Source of the DNA: JAOUJD01 sp963841815
GTDB lineage: Bacteria; Pseudomonadota; Gammaproteobacteria; Burkholderiales; Burkholderiaceae_F
Direction: 5' to 3'
NCBI GenBank assembly: GCA_963841815.1
Contig: CAWJEE010000006.1
Location: 1-22,378 of the forward strand
DNA length: 22,378 nt
Numbering within the stretch: position 1 is the first letter of the stretch; the number at the start of each line of letters is the position of its first letter. The notes under the pieces were generated by a model, which saw nothing but the letters and a program-made list of their open reading frames with translations, ran no database searches and was not told the DNA's origin. The translations under genes were made by a program, and so were the position numbers. Shown in pieces: positions 8,810 to 16,321 of the stretch.

Positions 8810-9061
8810 TCACGCCGTGCCGAGCCGCGCCGCGCAGTAATCGACGACCTGATCCAGCGTCGCCAGCCGCGCCGCCTCCGCGTCCGGGATGTCGACGCTG
8901 AGGTCGGCGTGCACCGCCACCAGGAAGTTCAGCCAGTCGACCGAATCGAGGTCGACCTGGTCGCGCAACCGCGACGCGGGCTGCAAGGCGCCGACATCGA
9001 CCTCCGGGGCGATGCGACCGAGGCACGCGCGGATGCGGGTGGACAGTTCTTCGCGGGTCAT
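8810..9061 (-). CDS. Discrete acyl carrier protein of the PDH-like operon
   Basis: This 83-residue acyl carrier protein has the phosphopantetheine attachment motif LDSVDWLNF, with Ser40 as the predicted 4'-phosphopantetheine site. Acidic helix II and the VDIPDAEAARLATLDQVVDY region that follows are typical of ACPs. Its ATG (9061) overlaps the E2 stop (ATGA), so it is translationally coupled to the acyltransferase and is the last gene of the operon. It is clearly paralogous to the N-terminal domain of the protein at 15083-15913 (shared LR-QV-LDS-DW-N and VDIP-A...RL-T-D patterns). Having its own ACP is not normal for a pyruvate dehydrogenase cluster; the inference is that the acyl group made by E1/E2 is loaded on this ACP, or that the ACP supplies the E2 with an acyl group. 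Confidence 0.9.
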   Translation of the reverse strand: MTREELSTRIRACLGRIAPEVDVGALQPASRLRDQVDLDSVDWLNFLVAVHADLSVDIPDAEAARLATLDQVVDYCAARLGTA

Positions 9062-10236
9062 GGTGTCGCCTTCGCCAGTTCCTCCGGCCGCTGCAGCAGG
9101 TCGCGGACGGCGGCCAGCAGCAGCGCGCCGCGATGGCCGTCGCTGACCCGGTGGTCCGCGCCGAGACTGGCGGTCACGACCGGGGCTGGCCGGACCGCGC
9201 CGTCGACGATCCACGGCCTCTCGATCACGCGACCGAAGCCGACGATCGCCACCTGCGGTGGATAGATGATCGGAAACACGCTGCGCACGCCCTGCTCGCC
9301 GAGGCTCGTCACCGTGATCGTGGGGTCGGCCAGTTCGGACGCCTTCAGCGAGCCCGCGCGCGCGCGCTGCACGAGATCGAGCAGTTCGCGGTTCAGCGTG
9401 GCGATGTCCCGGCCCGGCACGTCGTGCAGCGCCGGGGCCACGAGGCCGCCGCCGCGCAGCGCGATGGCGATGCCGCAGTGCACGCCAGCGCCCGGAACGA
9501 ACGCACCGTCCCGGAAGAAGCCGTTGAACTCCGGATAGCGCTGCACCGCGCGCGCCACGGCCTGCACGAGCAGCGGCGCGAGCAGCAGCCGCTCGGTGAC
9601 GCTGCGGCCGGCGTTGCGCTCCGCGAGGTACGCCGTGGCGAGAGCGAGCGGGATGTCCTCCGCCAGGTAGTAGTGCGGGATCTCGCGCTTGCTGCGGGCC
9701 ATCGCGGCGGCGATCGTCTGCCGCATCGCTTCGCCGCGACTCACGGGAGCGACCCTGGCGACCGCGGCCTCGACATCCGCGAGCGTGACCGCGCCGCCGG
9801 TCCCGGTCCCGGCGATGGACTCGACGGCGACACCGAGTTGCGCGGCCCGCTTGCGCGCCGCCGGCGACACCGCGACCCGTCCGGCCGCGAGCGGCGCCGC
9901 AGCCGCGACCGTCAGGGGCGCGACTGCCGCGGGCGTTGCCGCCGGAGCGGGCGCCACGCGCAGCGCGCCGATCTGCGCCCTCACCTGTTCCGATGTTTCG
10001 CCGGCTTCCCGCAGGATCGCCATCACGGTGCCGACCGGAATCTCGGCGCCCGGCTCGACGAGCAGTTCTTCCACGATGCCGTCGTGCCAGCACTCGACGT
10101 CGATCGCCGCCTTGGTCGTGTCGACGACCGCGATGACATCGCCCTTCTTCACCGCGTCGCCGGGACGCACGCGCCACTCGAGCAGCGTGCCCTTGTCCAT
10201 GTCGGCCCCGAGCGACGGCAGGCGGAAGGCGATCAT
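9058..10236 (-). CDS. 2-oxo acid dehydrogenase E2, lipoyl acyltransferase
   Basis: This is a dihydrolipoamide acyltransferase of 392 residues. The N-terminal lipoyl domain (about 1-78) has the lipoylation site DTTKAAIDV with Lys42. An Ala/Pro linker (about 93-120) leads to a peripheral-subunit-binding domain (about 121-160, VSPAARKRAAQLG...GTGTGGAVTLADV). The catalytic chloramphenicol-acetyltransferase-like domain runs from about 165 and ends with DHRVSDG (361-367), which supplies the active-site His362 and Asp366. ATG 10236 is chosen because MIAFRLPSLGADM is the family's first beta-strand and because ATGA overlaps the E1-beta stop. Its ribosome site is weak, in keeping with translational coupling. 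The family normally passes the acyl group to CoA; the ACP gene coupled to its 3' end raises the possibility of transfer to or from ACP. The substrate is not settled, though E1 looks pyruvate-type. Confidence 0.93.
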   Translation of the reverse strand: MIAFRLPSLGADMDKGTLLEWRVRPGDAVKKGDVIAVVDTTKAAIDVECWHDGIVEELLVEPGAEIPVGTVMAILREAGETSEQVRAQIGALRVAPAPAATPAAVAPLTVAAAAPLAAGRVAVSPAARKRAAQLGVAVESIAGTGTGGAVTLADVEAAVARVAPVSRGEAMRQTIAAAMARSKREIPHYYLAEDIPLALATAYLAERNAGRSVTERLLLAPLLVQAVARAVQRYPEFNGFFRDGAFVPGAGVHCGIAIALRGGGLVAPALHDVPGRDIATLNRELLDLVQRARAGSLKASELADPTITVTSLGEQGVRSVFPIIYPPQVAIVGFGRVIERPWIVDGAVRPAPVVTASLGADHRVSDGHRGALLLAAVRDLLQRPEELAKATP

Positions 10237-11216
10237 GCGGAACGCCCGAGAAGGGTCAGCGCCGCCGCGACGATCTTCGGCGGCATCGGCAGCGCGGCGT
10301 CTTCCAGGTGCTTCGGATACGGCATCGGAACCTCTTCGCTGCAGACGCGCGCCGGAGGCGCATCGAGGTCGTAGAACGCCCGCTCGACCACCCCGGCGAC
10401 GATCTCCGCCGCGAGGCTGCACGTGCGCCAGCCTTCGTCGACCACCAGCACGCGGCGCGTCCGGCGCACCGAGGCCGTGATCGTGTCCCAGTCGAGCGGC
10501 CGCAGCACGCGCAGGTCGATCACTTCCGCCTCGACGCTCTGCTCTGCGAGCGTGCCCGCCGCCTCGGCGACGCGCGGCAGGCTGCCACCGTAGGTGACGA
10601 TCGTCAGGTCGCGCCCCGCGCGCCGCACGACCGCGTGTTCGATGTCGACCGCGGGCGGCGGGTCGGCGAGTTCGCCCTCGAGGTTGTAGAGCTGCGCGTG
10701 CTCGAAGATCACCACGGGATCCGGATCCTGAAGCGCGGGCCAGAGCATGCCGCGCGCGTCCTCGAGGGTGGCGGGCGCCAGCACGCGAAGCCCCGGCACG
10801 TGCGCGTACCAGACTTCGAGGCTGTGGGAGTGCTGTGCGGCGAGCTGGCGCCCGGCGCCCGTCGCCATGCGGATCACCACCGGCACGGAGAACTGCCCGC
10901 CCGACATGTGCCGCACGGTCGCGGCCGTGTTGACGATCTGGTCGAGCGCGAGCAGCGAGAAGTTCACGGTCATGATCTCGACGATCGGCCGCTGGCCGCC
11001 GAGGGCAGCGCCGATGCCGGTGCCGACGAACGCGAGTTCCGACAATGGCGTGTCGCGGATGCGATCGGGCCCGAACTCGTCGAAGAAGCCCTTCGTCACC
11101 GCGTACGAGCCGCCGTACTGGCCGACGTCCTCGCCCATGATGAAGACGCGCGCATCGCGCTGCAGCGCTTCGCGGTGCGCCGCGCGCAGCGCTTCGCGAT
11201 AGGTGGTCGTCGTCAT
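10233..11216 (-). CDS. 2-oxo acid dehydrogenase E1 component, beta subunit (PDH-like)
   Basis: This is the beta subunit (327 residues) of a heterotetrameric thiamine-diphosphate-dependent E1. Visible family hallmarks are FIMGEDVGQYGGSYAVTKGF near the N-terminus, DTPLSELAFVGTGIGAA with the cofactor-activating Glu60, MSGGQFSVPVV, and AAQHSHSLEVWYAHVPGLRV. These match pyruvate and acetoin dehydrogenase E1-beta better than branched-chain enzymes. The C-terminal transketolase-like domain holds VVDEGWRTCSLAAEI. ATG 11216 has a strong GGAAGGAG upstream and overlaps the E1-alpha stop (ATGA); its own stop overlaps the E2 start the same way. It should pair with the E1-alpha encoded just upstream to decarboxylate a 2-oxo acid and acylate the lipoyl group of E2. 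Confidence 0.93.
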   Translation of the reverse strand: MTTTTYREALRAAHREALQRDARVFIMGEDVGQYGGSYAVTKGFFDEFGPDRIRDTPLSELAFVGTGIGAALGGQRPIVEIMTVNFSLLALDQIVNTAATVRHMSGGQFSVPVVIRMATGAGRQLAAQHSHSLEVWYAHVPGLRVLAPATLEDARGMLWPALQDPDPVVIFEHAQLYNLEGELADPPPAVDIEHAVVRRAGRDLTIVTYGGSLPRVAEAAGTLAEQSVEAEVIDLRVLRPLDWDTITASVRRTRRVLVVDEGWRTCSLAAEIVAGVVERAFYDLDAPPARVCSEEVPMPYPKHLEDAALPMPPKIVAAALTLLGRSA

Positions 11217-12253
11217 TGCCGTGCTCCTTCCGCGGCGCGCGGCGTGGTGACGTCGCGCAGCAGATCCCCGACCGGCTCCCACTGCCCCGCTTCCGCGAAG
11301 TCGACCGCGCGGTCGACTTCCGCGATGGCAGCGGCGTCGAGGGCGAGGAAGTCGTCCTCGGTCAGCATCCCGGCCGCCTTCAGCCGCTGCGTGAACGTGT
11401 GGATCGGCCCGCGCTCCTTCCACGCCTCGACCTCGGCCTTCGCGCGGTACAGCTCCGCGTCGAACATCGAGTGCGCGCGGAACCGGTACGTGTGCAGTTC
11501 GAGGAAGTACGGTGTGCGCGTGCGGCGCACGTGATCGGTCGCGGCGCGGGCCGCGGCGTCGACGGCGAGCACGTCCATCCCGTTGCAGTGGGCGGCGGCG
11601 ATCCGGTAGGCCGCCGCCTTCGCCGCGAGATCGGTCTGCGATTCCGAGCGCGCGAGCGCGGTGCCCATCGCGTACAGGTTGTTCTCGCACAGGAACAGCA
11701 CCGGCAGCTGCCACAGCACGGCGAGGTTCAGCGACTCGTGGAACGCGCCCTCGGCCACCGCGCCCTCGCCGAAGAAGCAGGCCGTGACCGCGTCGCCACG
11801 CTCGGCCCGACGGTCGGCGAGCGCCAGTCCGCACGCGAGCGGCAGGCCGCCGCCGACGATGGCGTTGCCGCCGAACAGGCGCGTGGCGGCATCGAACAGG
11901 TGCATCGAGCCGCCCCGCCCGCGCGAGCAGCCTTCGCGCTTGCCGTACATCTCGGCCATGATCGCGTTCATCGACACGCCGCGCAGCAGCGCATGGCCGT
12001 GCTCGCGGTACGTCGCGACCACGTTGTCCTCGGGACGCAGGTGCGGCATCACGCCGGCGGCGACCGCCTCCTCGCCGATGTACAGGTGCAGGAAGCCGCG
12101 GATCTTCCCGGCGCCGTACAGCTCCGCACAGCGCTCCTCGAGGCGCCGCACGCGCAGCATGTCGCGCACGCGTGCGAGGCACTCGTCGCGGGGGTGCTGC
12201 GCCACGTCGGTCGTCGCGGTCGGCAGCGCCTTGATCACCGGCTTCGCATCCAT
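11213..12253 (-). CDS. 2-oxo acid dehydrogenase E1 component, alpha subunit (PDH-like)
   Basis: This is the alpha subunit (346 residues) of the thiamine-diphosphate-dependent E1. RGFLHLYIGEEAVAAGV near residue 52 is the usual substrate-channel segment of pyruvate/acetoin-type enzymes. The thiamine diphosphate motif runs from GEGAVAEG (162-169) to CENN (189-192), which ligates Mg2+ and the diphosphate. The phosphorylation-loop equivalent reads YRFRAHSMFD, where PDH usually has GHS and SD, so the loop is slightly divergent. ATG 12253 follows GGGAGGAA at good spacing and lies 20 bases after the nitroreductase stop. It is followed at once by E1-beta, E2 and ACP. No E3 (dihydrolipoamide dehydrogenase) gene is present in the window, so reoxidation of the lipoyl group would depend on an Lpd encoded elsewhere. 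Confidence 0.93.
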   Translation of the reverse strand: MDAKPVIKALPTATTDVAQHPRDECLARVRDMLRVRRLEERCAELYGAGKIRGFLHLYIGEEAVAAGVMPHLRPEDNVVATYREHGHALLRGVSMNAIMAEMYGKREGCSRGRGGSMHLFDAATRLFGGNAIVGGGLPLACGLALADRRAERGDAVTACFFGEGAVAEGAFHESLNLAVLWQLPVLFLCENNLYAMGTALARSESQTDLAAKAAAYRIAAAHCNGMDVLAVDAAARAATDHVRRTRTPYFLELHTYRFRAHSMFDAELYRAKAEVEAWKERGPIHTFTQRLKAAGMLTEDDFLALDAAAIAEVDRAVDFAEAGQWEPVGDLLRDVTTPRAAEGARQ

Positions 12254-12273
12254 GGTGTTCCTCCCGGGGTCGC

Positions 12274-12966
12274 TCAACGCGCCCGATGGCCGACCGACTG
12301 CGCCAGCACGATGCGCTGCGCGGGGTCGAGCTTCAGCGCCTGCGCCAGCCGCTCGCGGTCGATCGACGCGAACACTACGGTGACCAGGCCTTCGGACGCG
12401 CAGTACAGGTACGCGTTCTGCGCGATGAAGCCGGCGTCCGCCGCGGCGAACTCGATCCGCATCGCGTCGCTCGCGCCGGCCATGCGGCGGGTGTCGGCGA
12501 CGTAGACCAGCGTCACCGGCGCGACGCGCGCGTGGCCCTGCGTGCCCGCGAGCGACCGCACGTCGTCCTTCAGCACCCGCTGCAGCGCATGCGCCTTCGC
12601 GTCGTAGACCCAGGCTCCGGTGTCCGTCGCGACGTAGATGTCGATCTCCTGCCAGTTGCGCGCGGACGGCGCGGTGCGATGACCGTCCGGCCGGTTGACG
12701 CCGAACGCGGCCCACAGCAGGTCGGACAGCATCTGCGATGTCAGCTCCTGCGGCGCGAAGCTGCGCGACGTGCGCCGCGCCTTGAGCGCCTGCATCAGGG
12801 GCATGCCGCCTTCGGTCTGCGGGGGTGGCAGCGCGATGTCGGCGCCGCCCTGGGCCAGCGCGTCGCCGAGCGACATCGCCAGCGGCGCGGCCGCCAGTCC
12901 GATGACGACGCGGCGACGATGTGCGGCCGGAACGTCGCTCCGGTGAACGGGGGAAGCCGAGCTCAT
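12274..12966 (-). CDS. SagB/ThcOx-like nitroreductase-family protein with Tat-type signal
   Basis: This is a flavin (FMN) oxidoreductase of the nitroreductase superfamily, SagB-like branch, 230 residues. The domain begins MPLMQALKARRTSRSF and contains LLWAAFGVNRPDGHRTAPSARNWQEIDIYV, strongly typical of the branch, then VTLVYVAD and a late segment LYCASEGLVTVVF. The N-terminus (residues 1-38) has three Arg in HRRRVVIG, a hydrophobic stretch and DALA before Gln39. This looks like a twin-arginine export signal, fitting a folded flavoprotein sent to the periplasm. It sits 34 bases after the acyl-CoA synthetase and 20 bases before E1-alpha, so it should share their transcript although its partners are cytosolic. 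Some SagB proteins oxidise azoline rings in peptide natural products, but there is no precursor peptide or cyclase here. Its real substrate is unknown. Confidence 0.85.
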   Translation of the reverse strand: MSSASPVHRSDVPAAHRRRVVIGLAAAPLAMSLGDALAQGGADIALPPPQTEGGMPLMQALKARRTSRSFAPQELTSQMLSDLLWAAFGVNRPDGHRTAPSARNWQEIDIYVATDTGAWVYDAKAHALQRVLKDDVRSLAGTQGHARVAPVTLVYVADTRRMAGASDAMRIEFAAADAGFIAQNAYLYCASEGLVTVVFASIDRERLAQALKLDPAQRIVLAQSVGHRAR

Positions 12967-13000
12967 GGTGTCCTCGCTTGCATCGACGGCGCGCGCGTGG

Positions 13001-14767
<1,767 letters not shown>

Positions 14768-14828
14768 GGTGACCGGCGCCGAAACGGCGCGCACTGACTT
14801 CACGCTAGAAGCCGCGCCGCATTTGCCG

Positions 14829-14842
14829 TTGACAGCGGTCAA
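14829..14842. promoter_or_regulatory. FNR/Anr/Dnr-like inverted repeat TTGAC-N4-GTCAA
   Basis: TTGAC AGCG GTCAA is a perfect 5-4-5 inverted repeat differing from the FNR/Anr consensus TTGAT-N4-ATCAA only at the inner base of each half; C/G at that base is common in Anr/Dnr-type sites. Its centre is about 68 bases upstream of the synthetase start. If it were a class II site at -41.5, transcription of the minus-strand operon would begin near 14794, leaving a leader of about 27 bases, with a weak -10 such as TAGCGT near 14802-14807. The same site lies about 247 bases upstream of the plus-strand gene. The spacing argument is inference. Confidence 0.5.
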
Positions 14843-14970
14843 GCGCGCAGCGTTGAAGGCACGGCCGCCGAACGAAACGTCGGCCATGCCTCGGGCCTGC
14901 GGCACGAGGTGCGCTTCCTCGGCATGCCCCGCGCGAACGCGGGCCCGGTTTCCGGCGGGCTCAATGACTG

Positions 14971-14984
14971 CCGGCAATTGCCGG
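14971..14984. repeat. Perfect 14-base palindrome CCGGCAATTGCCGG
   Basis: CCGGCAATTGCCGG is identical to its reverse complement and lies 99 bases before the ACP-GNAT start. A gapless palindrome of this size in a promoter region may be a repressor operator for the plus-strand gene. No regulator gene is in the window. Confidence 0.35.
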
Positions 14985-15082
14985 TCGATCGCGGACGCTA
15001 CCCTGAACGTGCTGTGTGGCGACGCCAGTCGCGCCTCGAGCGATCCATGCAGCCGCCGTTTCCCCAGCACTGAAGGAGCCCG

Positions 15083-15913
15083 ATGAACGACCTCACTTCC
15101 GGTTCGCGCGAACGGAGCCTGCAGGACATCCGGAGCGCCATCGCCGACGTCATCGCGACCGTCGCCCCGGAAACCGACAGGGCCGCGCTCGCGCCCGACC
15201 GCCCGCTGCGCGAGCAGGTCGAGCTCGACTCGATCGACTGGGTCAACTTGATCGAGGCGCTGTGCGAGCGACTGCAGGTCGACATCCCCGAGGCGGACTA
15301 CGGGCGGCTCACGACGATCGACTCGATCGCGGCCTGCGTCGAGGCGCGCAGGAAGGCGCGCGCGTCCAGCGAGCAGGCGGCGCCACCGGCCGCTTCGACG
15401 GCGGACCTGCCCTTCGTGTGCCATGTCATCGACGGCGCCCACGTTACGGTGCGGCCGATTCGTCCGAACGACGCCGAGCTGGAAGAGAAGTTCGTCGAGG
15501 GCTTGTCGAGCGACAGCCGGTACGAGCGCTTCATGGTCACGTTGCGCGAGTTGCCGAGCGCCAAGCTGAAGTACCTGACCGACGTGGACCAGGTCGGGCA
15601 CGTCGCCATCGTTGCCACGACGGACCGGGACGGGCAGGAGGAGATCGTCGGCGCCGCGCGCTACGCGGTGCTCGACGCCACGACCGGCTGCGAGTTCGCC
15701 GTCGCGGTGGACGATGCCTGGAAGGGATCCGGTGTCGCCGGCGTGCTGATGCACGCCCTGATGGGCCTTGCGCGGCGCCGGGGCATCAAGGTGATGGAGG
15801 GAACGGTGCTGTCGACGAACAGCGCGATGCTGAAGTTCATGCGCCAGCTCGGCTTCCGCCGCGAACCGGTCGAGGGCGACGCGCAAGTCGTCCGCGTCGT
15901 CCGCGACCTGTGA
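15083..15913 (+). CDS. Acyl carrier protein domain fused to Pat-like GNAT acetyltransferase
   Basis: This is a two-domain protein of 276 residues. Residues 1-90 are an acyl carrier protein with VELDSIDWVN; Ser50 is the predicted phosphopantetheine site. An Ala/Ser/Pro-rich linker (about 91-112) leads to a GNAT N-acetyltransferase domain (about 115-276). It opens with VTVRPIRPNDAELEEKFVEG and SRYERFM, patterns familiar from the acetyltransferase domain of Pat/YfiQ protein lysine acetyltransferases. The acyl-CoA-binding motif A is WKGSGVAGVLM (213-223), and TNSAMLKFMRQLGFRR closes the fold. AAGGAG upstream of ATG 15083 is an excellent ribosome site. In Pat enzymes the GNAT is fused to an inactive acyl-CoA synthetase-like domain; here an ACP takes that place. 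It diverges from the synthetase/PDH-like operon, whose last gene is a paralogous ACP. The inferred role is transfer of an acyl group to a protein lysine or small amine, with the ACP as donor or sensor. Confidence 0.9.
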   Translation: MNDLTSGSRERSLQDIRSAIADVIATVAPETDRAALAPDRPLREQVELDSIDWVNLIEALCERLQVDIPEADYGRLTTIDSIAACVEARRKARASSEQAAPPAASTADLPFVCHVIDGAHVTVRPIRPNDAELEEKFVEGLSSDSRYERFMVTLRELPSAKLKYLTDVDQVGHVAIVATTDRDGQEEIVGAARYAVLDATTGCEFAVAVDDAWKGSGVAGVLMHALMGLARRRGIKVMEGTVLSTNSAMLKFMRQLGFRREPVEGDAQVVRVVRDL

Positions 15914-15963
15914 TCGCCACGCCGCTGCGCGCCGACCAGCTTGCGAGCCGCTGCGACCCTTGA

Positions 15964-15984
15964 GCGCTCGAATTGATCGAGCGC
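15964..15984. repeat. Hairpin, 8-bp stem
   Basis: GCGCTCGA (15964-15971) pairs perfectly with TCGAGCGC (15977-15984) around a five-base loop, 50 bases after the ACP-GNAT stop. It is not followed by a T-run, so it is only a possible 3'-end structure. Confidence 0.35.
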
Positions 15985-16053
15985 GGCCGGTGGTTTCTGC
16001 CGGTCGGCCCGGACTCGCCGACTCGTCCCGGCCCGGATCGCATCGACGAACCA

Positions 16054-16077
16054 GGACCCGGCGGGCCGGCCGGGTCC
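16054..16077 (+). terminator. GC-rich hairpin, possible terminator of the ACP-GNAT gene
   Basis: GGACCCGGC (16054-16062) and GCCGGGTCC (16069-16077) form a perfect 9-bp stem with a six-base loop. There is no T-run after it, so intrinsic termination is uncertain. Confidence 0.35.
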
Positions 16078-16098
16078 GCTCGCGCCCAGCGCAGCGGG

Positions 16099-16140
16099 TC
16101 GTCTCGAGCATATAAGAAACAATACGTACATTCGTCTCGA
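16099..16140. repeat. Direct repeat TCGTCTCGA x2, 33 bases apart, flanking an AT-rich core
   Basis: TCGTCTCGA occurs at 16099-16107 and again at 16132-16140, a register of 33 bases or about three DNA turns. Between them lies the most AT-rich stretch nearby, including TATAAG and the palindrome TACGTA (16123-16128). It could be a regulator site or promoter for the gene at 16322; I cannot assign -35/-10 boxes with confidence. Confidence 0.35.
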
Positions 16141-16321
16141 AAGCCTTGTAGGATGCAGTCAGCATCACGGCCGATTCGGGGGTCTTGTATCCCTTGCAGC
16201 AAGGCCGCGCTTGCCTCGAGTACAGCTTCCGCCGCCGAGCGTCACGGCCTGCAGAGGTCGCACCTGCCGAGTTCCTCGACCAATGACTTTTCAGCGGCCG
16301 ACGTCAACTGAGCATCCGGCC

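Larger units (their letters stand above)
14768..15082. other. Divergent intergenic region (acyl-CoA synthetase operon / ACP-GNAT)
   Basis: These 315 bases separate the two divergent transcription units and must hold both promoters. They contain a perfect TTGAC-N4-GTCAA inverted repeat (14829-14842) and a perfect 14-base palindrome (14971-14984), listed separately. I see no open frame resembling a gene. Confidence 0.6.
15914..16321. other. 408-base intergenic region before the TPR/barrel gene
   Basis: There is no recognisable gene. In order, it holds a hairpin at 15964-15984, a GC-rich hairpin at 16054-16077, and an AT-rich segment (about 16108-16132) flanked by two copies of TCGTCTCGA. The first half is the 3' region of the ACP-GNAT gene and the second half presumably carries the promoter of the TPR/barrel gene. 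Confidence 0.5.

Noticed and set aside
10233..12253. Branched-chain 2-oxo acid dehydrogenase as the identity of E1
   Set aside because: RGFLHLYIGEEA in E1-alpha and DTPLSELAF with MSGGQFSVPVV in E1-beta look closer to pyruvate/acetoin enzymes; branched-chain specificity is not supported, though not strictly excluded.
12274..12966. RiPP azoline oxidase cluster suggested by the SagB-like gene
   Set aside because: No precursor peptide, YcaO cyclodehydratase or peptidase lies nearby; the neighbours are acyl-transfer enzymes.
14768..16168. Extension of the acyl-CoA synthetase frame upstream of ATG 14767
   Set aside because: The frame is open but runs antisense through the strongly supported ACP-GNAT gene, and the extension has no family similarity; the conserved synthetase begins at MRPSLIRKDPSLFRV.
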